Positions 30,385 through 39,235 of a stretch of DNA of 64,000 bases are shown in pieces. The first letter of the stretch is position 1, and each line of letters begins with the position of its first letter. The notes below the pieces were generated by a model that was not told the DNA's origin, ran no database searches, and was given only the letters and a program-made list of their open reading frames with translations. Position numbers and translations under genes: made by a program. Source of the stretch: CAWJMD01 sp963843835 (GTDB lineage: Bacteria > Actinomycetota > Actinomycetes > Actinomycetales > CAWJMD01); the NCBI GenBank assembly GCA_963843835.1, contig CAWJMD010000001.1:930001-994000 (forward strand). Direction: 5' to 3'.

Positions 30385-32607
30385 GTGAGCGAGCCGACGA
30401 TCTTCTACACCTACACCGACGAGGCGCCCGCACTGGCGACCCACTCGTTGCTGCCGATCGTCTCGGCCTACGCGTCGACGGCGGGCGTGAGCATCGAGTC
30501 GCCGGACATCTCCCTGTCGGGCCGCATCCTCGGCGCATTCGCGGACCGGCTGCCGGCCGGCCAGCAGGTTCCCGACGCGCTCTCGCAGCTCGGGCAGCTC
30601 GCGACCCGCCCCGAGGCGAACATCATCAAGCTGCCCAACATCTCCGCCTCCGTGCCGCAGCTGAAGGCCGTCATCGCCGAGCTGCAGGGGCAGGGTTACG
30701 ACCTGCCCGACTACCCGGACAACCCCACGACGGCCGACGAGAGGGATGCGCGCGCGCGGTACGACAAGGTCAAGGGCAGCGCCGTGAACCCGGTTCTGCG
30801 CGAGGGCAACTCGGACCGCCGTGCGCCCGCCTCGGTCAAGAAGTACGCGCGCTCGCACCCGCACTCGATGGGTGCGTGGTCGCCGGACTCCAAGACGAAC
30901 GTCGCACACATGACCGCGGACGACTTCCGTTCCAACGAGAAGTCGGCGGTCGTCGAGTCCGATGGTGAGCTGCGCATCGAGCACGTCGCTGCGGACGGCA
31001 CCACCTCGGTGCTGAAGGAGTCCGTGACCGTCGTTGCCGGTGACGTCGTCGACTCGACCGTCATGCGGGTCGCGGCCCTGCGCGACTTCCTCGACGCCCA
31101 GATCCAGCGGGCCAAGGCCGACGACGTGCTGTTCTCCGTGCACCTCAAGGCGACGATGATGAAGGTCTCCGACCCGGTCATCTTCGGGCACGTGGTCAAG
31201 GCCTTCTTCCCGAAGACCTTCGCCGAGCACGGTGCCGCGCTGAAGGCCGCCGGCCTGAGCCCCAACGACGGCCTCGGCGGCATCCTCTCCGGTCTCGACA
31301 AGGCCGAGGACGGCGCCGCGATCAAGGAGTCCTTCGACGCCGGGCTGGCGGACGGCCCGGCGCTGGCGATGGTCGACTCCGACCGCGGCATCACCAACCT
31401 GCACGTGCCGAGCGACGTGATCGTCGACGCCTCGATGCCGGCGATGATCCGCACCTCCGGTCACATGTGGGGGCCGGACGGCGAGGAGGCCGACACCCTT
31501 GCGGTGATCCCCGACTCCAGCTACGCGGGCATCTACCAGGTCGTCCTCGACGACTGCCGCGCGAACGGTGCCTTCGACCCGTCCACGATGGGCTCGGTTC
31601 CCAACGTCGGCCTGATGGCCCGCGCCGCCGAGGAGTACGGAAGCCACGACAAGACCTTCGAGATCGCTTCCGCCGGAACGGTCCGCGTGGTCGATGGCTC
31701 CGGTGCGACCCTGCTGGAGCACGAGGTGGACGAGGGTGACATCTGGCGCATGTGCCGCACCCAGGACGTGCCGGTGCGCGACTGGGTGAAGCTCGCCGTC
31801 ACACGCGCCCGCGCCTCCGGCGTGCCTGCCGTGTTCTGGCTCGACGCCGACCGCGCCCACGATGCCCAGCTCATCGCGAAGGTGGACGAGTACCTGCCCG
31901 AGCACGACACAGACGGGCTGACGATCGAGGTCATGGCCCCGGCCGACGCGATGGCCTACTCGCTGGAGCGGATCCGGCGCGGCGAGGACACCATCTCGGT
32001 CACCGGCAACGTGCTGCGCGACTACCTCACCGACCTGTTCCCGATCCTCGAGCTGGGCACGAGCGCGAAGATGCTGTCGGTGGTGCCGCTGATCAACGGC
32101 GGTGGGCTGTTCGAGACCGGCGCCGGCGGCTCTGCCCCCAAGCACGTGCAGCAGCTCGTCAAGGAGAACTACCTGCGCTGGGACAGCCTGGGCGAGTTTC
32201 TCGCCCTCGCCGTCAGCTTCGAGCACCTCGCCCAGGTGACCGACAACGCCCGCGCGCAGGTGCTCGCGGACACGCTGGACCGGGCGACGGGCACGCTCCT
32301 CGACGAGAACCGCTCTCCCGCACGCCGGGTCGGGCAGATCGACAACCGCGGCAGCCACTTCTACCTGGCCTTGTACTGGGCCCGCGAGCTGGCGCAGCAG
32401 ACCGACGACGCCGAGCTGGCCGCGGCGTTCACCGAGATCGCCCAGGCGCTCGGTGACAACGAGGAGAAGATCACCCGCGAGCTGATCGCCGTCCAGGGCG
32501 CCCCGGCCGACATCGGGGGCTACTACCGTCCGGACCGCGCCAAGGTCGACGCCGTGATGCGCCCGAGCGCCACGTTCAACCAGATCCTGGAGCGGCTGGC
32601 CCGCTGA
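30385..32607 (+). CDS. icd: NADP-dependent isocitrate dehydrogenase, monomeric type
   Basis: This is a protein of about 740 residues. Monomeric isocitrate dehydrogenase turns isocitrate and NADP into 2-oxoglutarate, CO2 and NADPH in the tricarboxylic acid cycle. The N-terminus FYTYTDEAPALATHSLLPIV, the phosphate-contact region ELRIEHVAADGTTSVLKES, IDNRGSHFYLALYWA near the C-terminus, and the overall length are diagnostic of this type. Two GTG codons lie side by side at 30382 and 30385; the second has better spacing from GGAG. It is a single-gene transcript after the palindrome above. Family and role are firm. Confidence 0.96.
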   Translation: MSEPTIFYTYTDEAPALATHSLLPIVSAYASTAGVSIESPDISLSGRILGAFADRLPAGQQVPDALSQLGQLATRPEANIIKLPNISASVPQLKAVIAELQGQGYDLPDYPDNPTTADERDARARYDKVKGSAVNPVLREGNSDRRAPASVKKYARSHPHSMGAWSPDSKTNVAHMTADDFRSNEKSAVVESDGELRIEHVAADGTTSVLKESVTVVAGDVVDSTVMRVAALRDFLDAQIQRAKADDVLFSVHLKATMMKVSDPVIFGHVVKAFFPKTFAEHGAALKAAGLSPNDGLGGILSGLDKAEDGAAIKESFDAGLADGPALAMVDSDRGITNLHVPSDVIVDASMPAMIRTSGHMWGPDGEEADTLAVIPDSSYAGIYQVVLDDCRANGAFDPSTMGSVPNVGLMARAAEEYGSHDKTFEIASAGTVRVVDGSGATLLEHEVDEGDIWRMCRTQDVPVRDWVKLAVTRARASGVPAVFWLDADRAHDAQLIAKVDEYLPEHDTDGLTIEVMAPADAMAYSLERIRRGEDTISVTGNVLRDYLTDLFPILELGTSAKMLSVVPLINGGGLFETGAGGSAPKHVQQLVKENYLRWDSLGEFLALAVSFEHLAQVTDNARAQVLADTLDRATGTLLDENRSPARRVGQIDNRGSHFYLALYWARELAQQTDDAELAAAFTEIAQALGDNEEKITRELIAVQGAPADIGGYYRPDRAKVDAVMRPSATFNQILERLAR

Positions 32608-32638
32608 CCGACGGGTGGACAGCCACTCGAGCGGTTGG

Positions 32639-34024
32639 TCAAGCCTCCGAGGCCACGATGACCAGCCGCTCGACAGGGCTGAAGCCTCCGGCCGACACGC
32701 TGACGCGGTAGGTGCCCGCCTCCAGCGGCCCGACGTCGGTGACGAGGTGCTCGCCGTCCCGCACCAGCGCCTGGATGGCGACGAGCTGCTCGGTCTCGGC
32801 GTCGTGCACCTGGCACATGCCGACGTCGGCGTCGACGACCTCCACATGCAACGGGTCACCGGCGGGGACCATGTCGGGGACCCGCATCCCGAGCTCCGAG
32901 GCGGCCTGGAACGCTCCCAGGTCCCGGCCCGTCGCGACGGCTGCCGCGAAGTCCACTCCCTCGGGTGACTTCGCCAGCGCCCCGTGGCTCTGCGGCAGCA
33001 GGGATGGCACGACGCCGTCGGGGTGCGCTGCATAGCGGAAGACCGTGCCGTCGCCGCCGTGGTCCTCTCGGCGGCGCGTGTCCGTGCCGGCCACATCCTC
33101 GGTGAAGGCCGGAGGACGACCTGGGCGCAGGCTCGCGGACTGCAGAGTCGGCTGGCGGGTGCCCACCACTGACTGGACCCAGCCGTCGTCCCGACCGAGC
33201 ATGGCCGCCTGCAGGGTCGCCAAAGTCGCCAAAGCCGTCTCTGTCATCTCGGCGTCGGCGCCCACGTCGGCGAGGTCGGACGGCGTGAGCTGACGGAACG
33301 GGTGCGCCAGTCCGTCGGCGTCGTCGCCCTCGTCGACGCAGGCATACGTAGGGAGCAGCTCGTAGACCCCCGGCATCATCCGGGTCGCGTCTCTGAGGGA
33401 CTCGGCGTAGAGACCCAGCGGGAGCCAGCTTCCCGCGGCGAGCACGTGCAGCGCGTTGACCGAGCCCCTGAAGGGTGTCCCGAGCGTGATCACCAGTCGT
33501 ACGTCGTCCCCACCATGGTCGCGCAGCACGGTGGCGAACCACGACGCCACGAGGCCGCCCATCGAGTGCCCGACGAGGGTGAGCCGCGGCTCGGGACGGC
33601 CCCGGCGCTCCTCGTCCGGGAGTGCGGCGAAACGGCTGCGCCAGTCGGTCAGGTGGGCTCTCGCGACCGGTGCCAGGGCAGTGGCTGCCTCCACGATCGA
33701 CCGCCGCCAGTCGTACGCGAACGGCCGGACCGCCTCGGGTCTTAGCGTGACCTGTCGGAGCCTCTGCTCCAGCCGCGTGTACGGCTCGATCCCGCACAGC
33801 AGGGGGACCGGGACGGGCAGCTGGACCGGACGAGACGCCCTGAGGCCGTCACCACCCCTCGGCACCAGCCGCGCCATCACGTCCTTGAAGAACAGCTGCC
33901 GCGCGAACAGGCCGGGCTTCATCCCCCACACGACCTTGCCGCGGGCGTCGACCAGCTCACTGCCCATGATCCCGGGCAGGTACAGCACGGCGTCTGACGT
34001 CAGCGCCGCTCTGGGCGAGGGCAC
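32639..34024 (-). CDS. LCAT-like lipase/acyltransferase (alpha/beta hydrolase)
   Basis: This is a protein of 461 residues of the lecithin:cholesterol acyltransferase-like hydrolases, which cut or transfer acyl chains of phospholipids. The LYLPGIMGSEL start, GHSMGG at 152-157 (Ser154 as nucleophile), GGDGTV (Asp) and QSHGAL (His) complete a catalytic triad in the usual order. No signal peptide is seen, so the enzyme should act from the cytosolic side. The last about 75 residues form a separate beta-sandwich-like domain (VEVVDADVGMCQVHD...), suited to membrane or protein binding. The GTG start, with TACGCT 7 nt ahead, gives a leaderless message from the palindromic promoter shared with the divergent caspase-like gene. 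That pairing suggests a common process. Confidence 0.87.
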   Translation of the reverse strand: MPSPRAALTSDAVLYLPGIMGSELVDARGKVVWGMKPGLFARQLFFKDVMARLVPRGGDGLRASRPVQLPVPVPLLCGIEPYTRLEQRLRQVTLRPEAVRPFAYDWRRSIVEAATALAPVARAHLTDWRSRFAALPDEERRGRPEPRLTLVGHSMGGLVASWFATVLRDHGGDDVRLVITLGTPFRGSVNALHVLAAGSWLPLGLYAESLRDATRMMPGVYELLPTYACVDEGDDADGLAHPFRQLTPSDLADVGADAEMTETALATLATLQAAMLGRDDGWVQSVVGTRQPTLQSASLRPGRPPAFTEDVAGTDTRRREDHGGDGTVFRYAAHPDGVVPSLLPQSHGALAKSPEGVDFAAAVATGRDLGAFQAASELGMRVPDMVPAGDPLHVEVVDADVGMCQVHDAETEQLVAIQALVRDGEHLVTDVGPLEAGTYRVSVSAGGFSPVERLVIVASEA

Positions 34025-34048
34025 GTCACCGAGCGTACGCTCGTCGAG
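34025..34048. promoter_or_regulatory. Symmetric bidirectional leaderless promoter
   Basis: GAGCGTACGCTC (34031-34042) is a perfect 12-bp palindrome. Read on the plus strand it holds TACGCT at 34036-34041 with a GTG 7 nt later at 34049; read on the minus strand it holds TACGCT at 34037-34032 with a GTG 7 nt later at 34024. The two start codons are thus equidistant from the palindrome centre and the whole intergenic space is 24 bp. Confidence 0.7.
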
Positions 34049-37000
34049 GTGACGACGTTCGGAGTCGTCCTGGTCGCCGTGGACGACTACCCCGAACCGC
34101 CTGGGCCGCTCCCGTCCAGCGACAGTGCCGCACGGTTCGGCGCCATCCTCGGCGGCGGGCGCGGGGGGAACGTCCTCGACACCGTCGTCGTCCACGGGGA
34201 GGGTGACCTCGTCGACGCGGTCCGCAGGTGGGCCGAGCAGCCCGACCGCCCCACCGGGTCAGTGGTCTACCTCGTCGGCCACGGCCGAGGCGACTCCCTC
34301 GACCATGACCTGCTCGTGCCGGACGGCGACGGAGTGCTCCCGGTCCGCACCAGCGGCATGGCGCAGTTCCTGCAACGCGACTGGCAGCGGCGTCAGACCG
34401 ACCCCGACAGCTGGGCTCTGTTCGTGCTCGACTGCTGCGACAGCGAGCTCGGCGTCACGAACCTGGCTGCCGAGCTCTCAGCGAAGTACCCGAAGAAGCC
34501 CAAGCGACTGGGGCTCTGGCCGGTGGCGCCCGGTGGCGCCGCCCGCACGGGAGCCTTCGTCACCGCGTTCGAGCACGCCCTGGACACGTTCACCGAGAAC
34601 GACGAGCGCATCCCGCTGGACGAGGTCTTCCGCCGGATCAGACGCGAGCTGGGAGACCTGGAACCAGCAGGGTTCCTGCCGCCTGAGGCGGCGCTCGAGC
34701 GCCCGCCGCCGCCGTCGCCGGTCGTGATGGCCCTCGACGTGCGCGAGGAGCTGCGACTGGCCCTCGCCGCACTCCCGGCCGAGGTGAGTGGCCACTTCAT
34801 CGAGAAGGCCCAGGGGAGCGAGGTCGGTGAGGTCGCCTGGCACTTCGCGGGACGCGACCGCGAGGTGGCCGAGCTGTCCGCCTGGCTCGCGCACGGCGAG
34901 GGCCTGAAGGTCGTCACCGGTGAGGCGGGGTCGGGCAAGTCGGCCCTGCTCGGGCACCTGGTCGTGCTCGCCGACCCGAAGCTCGTGGCGCTGTACACCG
35001 AGTCGGGCCTGGCCCCGCACCTGGCCGCGCGCCCTCGACCACCGGGGAACGTGTTCGCCGTCGTGCTGCACCTCACCGGCCAGACCGCGCTGGAGGTGGT
35101 GGACGACCTGTCGGCACAGCTCGACACCGTGGCCGGTGAGGCCCACGACCAACCCACCGGGACCCTCGACGAGCGGGTCCGGACCCTGCTCGACCAGGTG
35201 CGTGGGCGGGGCCAGGACGGTGCGACGGTGCTGGTCGACGCACTCGACGAGGCGCAGGAGCCGGAGGCGTTGGCGGTTGTGCTGCAGCAGATCTCACTCG
35301 CGGGGGCGCTCCGTGTACTGGTGGGCACGCGGCGCTCGGTCACCGAGGGCCCCGACCAGCCCGCCGACCCGACGCGACGGGACCTGCTCGACGCCCTCGG
35401 GGTCGCCGAATCCGAGGTGCTCGTGGTCGAGCGCGACCCCGCTGCCGTCCACGCCTACGCCGTCCAGCGGCTCGTGCGGGACGGCTCGCCCTACGAGCAC
35501 GACACAGGTCGCGCCGCAGCCCTGGCCGACAGGATCACCGAGCGCGACCAGCCGTTCCTCTTCGCCCGGCTCGCGACCGCCGAGCTGCTCGCGCGACCCG
35601 CCCTCGCTGCCGATGACCCGGCGCTCGACGAGCTGCTGAGCCACGGTCACCGTGGTGTCTTCGCGGCCGCCCTGGAGCGCGTCGCAGGCGCCGACCCCGG
35701 CGCCGTCGAGATGCTGCGCGCCCTGGCCCACGCGCGGGGAAGTGGCATGCCGCGGACCGGGGGAACCTGGGTGGACGCTGCCCGGGCCGTCGGTCAGGTC
35801 GACGACGGGTCCGATGCCCGCGTCGACGCCACCGTCGCCGTGGCGGGCCCGTACGTGACGCTCGACGCCGAGGCGGGACAGAGCACCTACCGGCTTGCCC
35901 ACCAGACGTTCGTCGAGCACTTCCACGCCGAGCCCGGGTTCGGCGAGGGGCATCGGCGCATCGCCGCGCAGCTCGCCGCACGCCAGCGGGCGGCAGTCGG
36001 CGGCTGGGACGCGGCGAACCACTACGTCGTGCGCTACCTCCCCGAGCACCTCGTCGCCGACGCGGACCGCACGCCCCCGGACGGTCAGGGGCTGGCCCAC
36101 CTCGTCACCGACGCCGGTTGGCTGCACCGGGCGGTGCTGCTGCTGGGTGTGGACAGGACGTTGGACGTGATCGTCGCAGCCAGAACCGTCTTCGACTGGG
36201 ACGACCAGGTGGACTGGGCGTTCAACCAGCGCGCGGCCGACGCCGTCGAGCGCGCCTTGCGTCGTAGCCGGATCTCCCTGGCTCGCGACCCCGGACAGCT
36301 GGCGGGCCAGCTCCACGCCCGGCTCAGCCACGACGACGACGAGCAGCTCGCCGGCCTCGGTGACGCCGTGGGTGAGGCTGTCGGACAGCCGTGGCTCCGG
36401 ATGGTCGAGGGCCGGCTCGACTGGTCGTCGGATCTCGAGTCGGTGTACGGGCTCGTCGGCAAGGTACGGGGAGTGGCCTTCGGCGTCGTCGACGACGACC
36501 CGATGGTGGCGATCGCCGTCGACACCAGGGTGGTGCTGTGGGACCCACGGCGTGGTGTCGACGACGTGCGGGAGATCGAGGTCGGGGTGCGGCCGACGGG
36601 CGTGGCGCTGGGCACCATCGGGGGTCGTCCCGTGGTCGTCACGACGGCTGGGTACGACGGTCGGACGGACGTGTGGGACGCCCGCTCGTCCGAACGGCTC
36701 GGTGGCGTCGACGTCTCTCTCGGGTTCCGCCTCGCCGTCGGCCGGGTGGGCGGCCGACAGGTGATCGCGGGCGCTCCGGTGTACGGGGAGATCCAGCTCC
36801 TCGACGCGGCATCGCTGGCGCGGGTCGAGCCCCACCCGGATCTCCGGCTCCGTGAGGTGCTGGGCTTCGGCGTGGACGAGGGACGCCTCGTCGTCCTCGG
36901 GGTCGAGTCCGCACAGGTCGTCGTCGTCGACCCCGCGGACGGGAACGAGATCTGGCGCAGCGTCGAGCTGACCGCGGGCCCCGGTGACCACATCGACGTG

Positions 37001-37936
37001 GCAGCGGGTGCGCGGGTCGGGCCCGGGTTCGTCGTGGCCGTCGGGATGGGGTCGCGGACCTGGTGGCTGACCGAGGGCAACGCGCACATCGAGGAGTCAC
37101 CGCACGGGGTACGGCTCCGTTCGGTCGCCGTCGGGGCGGCGGACCTCAGGCCGATCGTCGTGTCGGCGCCCGACTTCGACGCGACGGCTCTCGTGGAGTT
37201 GCACGAGATCGGGTACCGGCAGACGGGCGACGAGCTCGAGCTGTTCCGCACGTCGCAGTACGTCGCGGACCGGCGCGCGGCGGCGTGGTTCGAGGACGTG
37301 CCCCTGCCCGAGGCCCTCGCGGTCCACCAGGGCGGTCGTGCCGACGGACCGTTCACCCTCGACGCCCCGGAGCGGTGGCCGCACACCGCCACGGCACGCG
37401 GCGACCTGGACGGTGCGCCGGTCCTGCTCACCGGGTCGGTCGACGGATCGGCGTGGGTCTGGGACACGAGCACCGATCCACCGACCGTCGTCGCCGGGCC
37501 GTTCAGGAAGCCGGGCGGCACGACGCTCGAGTGGGGGTGGCGTGCCCTCGGCGTCAAGCCCGCGGCCCCGACCGCCGCGTCGGTCGCCCTCGGCCACCAC
37601 AGGGACCACGGCGCCGTCGCAGCGGTGGCCTGCGACGGCCGTGCGCGCCTCTACACCGTTCCCGGCGGCCTCCCGGTACCCGGCCCGTCGGACGACGCCA
37701 CGGTCGTCGACGCCGTCGCCCTCGGCCAGGTGAACGGGCGCGACGTGCTCATCACCGGCTCGAAGGGAGGCGTGGTCGTCGTGTGGGACGTCGCCGGCGC
37801 CGAGCGGGTGGCAGCCCTGACACTCGACGACCCGGTCAGGGACCTCACGATCGCCCCGGGGCCACACGGGCGTGGGCAGGTCGCCGTGAAGGCAGGTGCC
37901 GACCGGCTCTTCGTCCTCGACCTCGTCGAGCCATGA
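34049..37936 (+). CDS. Caspase-like / STAND NTPase / beta-propeller protein
   Basis: This is a protein of 1295 residues with three parts. Residues about 1-200 form a caspase-like (C14) fold with His78 in YLVGHGRGD and Cys129/Cys130 in FVLDCCDSELG. Residues about 260-600 form a STAND-type NTPase: Walker A GEAGSGKS (291-298), Walker B TVLVDALDEA (393-402), LRVLVGTRR (421-429). From about 790 to the end is a beta-propeller of repeats such as GRPVVVTTAGYDGRTDVWDA. Such proteins are known or inferred to be signal-gated switches: the propeller senses, the NTPase assembles, the protease acts. Start GTG is leaderless from the shared palindromic promoter. The neighbour across it is an LCAT-like lipase; a role in phage defence or cell death is inference. 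Confidence 0.9.
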   Translation: MTTFGVVLVAVDDYPEPPGPLPSSDSAARFGAILGGGRGGNVLDTVVVHGEGDLVDAVRRWAEQPDRPTGSVVYLVGHGRGDSLDHDLLVPDGDGVLPVRTSGMAQFLQRDWQRRQTDPDSWALFVLDCCDSELGVTNLAAELSAKYPKKPKRLGLWPVAPGGAARTGAFVTAFEHALDTFTENDERIPLDEVFRRIRRELGDLEPAGFLPPEAALERPPPPSPVVMALDVREELRLALAALPAEVSGHFIEKAQGSEVGEVAWHFAGRDREVAELSAWLAHGEGLKVVTGEAGSGKSALLGHLVVLADPKLVALYTESGLAPHLAARPRPPGNVFAVVLHLTGQTALEVVDDLSAQLDTVAGEAHDQPTGTLDERVRTLLDQVRGRGQDGATVLVDALDEAQEPEALAVVLQQISLAGALRVLVGTRRSVTEGPDQPADPTRRDLLDALGVAESEVLVVERDPAAVHAYAVQRLVRDGSPYEHDTGRAAALADRITERDQPFLFARLATAELLARPALAADDPALDELLSHGHRGVFAAALERVAGADPGAVEMLRALAHARGSGMPRTGGTWVDAARAVGQVDDGSDARVDATVAVAGPYVTLDAEAGQSTYRLAHQTFVEHFHAEPGFGEGHRRIAAQLAARQRAAVGGWDAANHYVVRYLPEHLVADADRTPPDGQGLAHLVTDAGWLHRAVLLLGVDRTLDVIVAARTVFDWDDQVDWAFNQRAADAVERALRRSRISLARDPGQLAGQLHARLSHDDDEQLAGLGDAVGEAVGQPWLRMVEGRLDWSSDLESVYGLVGKVRGVAFGVVDDDPMVAIAVDTRVVLWDPRRGVDDVREIEVGVRPTGVALGTIGGRPVVVTTAGYDGRTDVWDARSSERLGGVDVSLGFRLAVGRVGGRQVIAGAPVYGEIQLLDAASLARVEPHPDLRLREVLGFGVDEGRLVVLGVESAQVVVVDPADGNEIWRSVELTAGPGDHIDVAAGARVGPGFVVAVGMGSRTWWLTEGNAHIEESPHGVRLRSVAVGAADLRPIVVSAPDFDATALVELHEIGYRQTGDELELFRTSQYVADRRAAAWFEDVPLPEALAVHQGGRADGPFTLDAPERWPHTATARGDLDGAPVLLTGSVDGSAWVWDTSTDPPTVVAGPFRKPGGTTLEWGWRALGVKPAAPTAASVALGHHRDHGAVAAVACDGRARLYTVPGGLPVPGPSDDATVVDAVALGQVNGRDVLITGSKGGVVVVWDVAGAERVAALTLDDPVRDLTIAPGPHGRGQVAVKAGADRLFVLDLVEP

Positions 37937-38462
37937 GGCGCAGGACCGTCCAGGCCACCACCGCCAGCAGGGCCGCGAGGGCGTTGAACCCGATGTCGCG
38001 GAAATCGACGACGCGGTCGGGCAGCAGTCCCTGCAGGCCCTCGTCCACCACACCGACGACCGCGGTGACGAGGAAGGCGAGCACGGGAGGGACCCGCACC
38101 CGGCGCCCCTGGCTCGTCCGCTCCGTGAGGGCCTCCACGACGAGCACCGCCACGACGCCGTACTCGATGAGGTGGGTGCGCTCCTCAGGGATGGCCATCC
38201 GCACCAGGACCAGCAGGTAGACGGCCGCGATTCCGGCCCACACGCCGATCTCGATCCCGCGCGGCCGCGTCCGCAGCCCCAGGGCCACCACGGCGGTCAC
38301 CACCAGGACGAAGGCGAGGACGAAGGCCGCGTCGACCAGCCCGGGCTCGCGCAGCGCGCCGGTCAATGTGCGGGCGAGCCCCAGCGTGGAGTAGATCGCC
38401 ACGACGACCGCGGCGGCCCAGAACCAGAGGCGCCGTTCGCGGTCGGAGCTGACGAGGGGCAC
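37845..38462 (-). CDS. VanZ-like membrane protein
   Basis: This is a protein of 205 residues with about five membrane segments. The VanZ signature appears as ERTHLIEYGVVAVLVVEAL and VDEGLQGLLPDRVVDFRDIGFNALAALL (split here), where DE..Q..LPDR..D..DIGFN is conserved. VanZ-like proteins are widespread membrane proteins; only a few are tied to teicoplanin resistance. The GTG start and its surroundings lack a strong ribosome site. The 3' end overlaps the convergent caspase-like gene by 92 bp, so the Arg-rich tail RRGRGRRAGRHLPSRR may partly be a by-product of the overlap. Confidence 0.78.
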   Translation of the reverse strand: MPLVSSDRERRLWFWAAAVVVAIYSTLGLARTLTGALREPGLVDAAFVLAFVLVVTAVVALGLRTRPRGIEIGVWAGIAAVYLLVLVRMAIPEERTHLIEYGVVAVLVVEALTERTSQGRRVRVPPVLAFLVTAVVGVVDEGLQGLLPDRVVDFRDIGFNALAALLAVVAWTVLRLMARRGRGRRAGRHLPSRRPAHARVAPGRS

Positions 38463-38528
38463 GGGGCACCCAACTGCCGGGTGGTCCAGGCTATCCCCGG
38501 ATGAGCGCTTTCGACCTGGTGCGGGACG

Positions 38529-39176
38529 TCAGACTGCAGCGAGCACCACGCGCCAGGCGACGGCAGCGACGACGGCGGTCACGGCGAGCGCGCCCAGGGC
38601 CACCAGGGCGCCACCGCGCCGCAGACCCGGGATCACCAGCAGGATCGGCAGGACCAGGGCGGGGAGGGTGACGACGTCGAGCAGCACGCCGTGCTGCCAC
38701 ACCCAGTAGACCCCCTGGCCCATCAGCATCCCGGCCATCACGCCCCACGCGGCGGACGACTGCTGCCGGGACCCGAAGCGGGCCACCCAGCCGGCGAGGC
38801 CAGCAGCGGGACCACCGACGAGAGCCAGTGCGCCCCACAGCATCCCGGCCCGTAGGAGCGCGGCCGAGCCGGCGTTCTCCCGCAGCCCGAAGAGGTCGTT
38901 GCCCGCGTAGTAGGTCACCACCGCGGACAGCATCACCAGCAGGGCCGCCCCCGCGGCGACGGCCGGACGACGGCTCAGCGCACCCAGGACCACCGCCGCG
39001 AGGCCCCAGGACAGCCCGGTGCTGAAGACCAGCACGAGGATCCGGCTCATACCGAACTGGTCCACTCCGATCGCGAGCAGCCCCAGCACGATCCCGACCA
39101 CCGCAGCCACAGGCAGTGCCACCTGCGCCGGCCACCCCGCTGCCGAGACCCGCTCCGACGCCACGCTCGTGGCCAT
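38529..39176 (-). CDS. DUF6518-like membrane protein
   Basis: This is a protein of 215 residues with about six membrane segments, including VALPVAAVVGIVLGLLAIGVDQF and WGLAAVVLGALSRRPAVAAGAALLVM (both read in part). The pattern of a loop with YYAGNDLFGLRENAG between helices and a VYWVWQ segment fits the small DUF6518 membrane family of actinobacteria. No enzyme motif is seen. GGGGGGTGAC lies before the ATG. It stands alone, 52 bp after the VanZ-like start and upstream of a LacI-type gene on the same strand. Family call is moderate, function unknown. Confidence 0.7.
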   Translation of the reverse strand: MATSVASERVSAAGWPAQVALPVAAVVGIVLGLLAIGVDQFGMSRILVLVFSTGLSWGLAAVVLGALSRRPAVAAGAALLVMLSAVVTYYAGNDLFGLRENAGSAALLRAGMLWGALALVGGPAAGLAGWVARFGSRQQSSAAWGVMAGMLMGQGVYWVWQHGVLLDVVTLPALVLPILLVIPGLRRGGALVALGALAVTAVVAAVAWRVVLAAV

Positions 39177-39235
39177 GTCACCCCCCGGAAAGCCTCGTAC
39201 CCCAACGGACCGGGCGAAGAATGCCATATCGCGTG

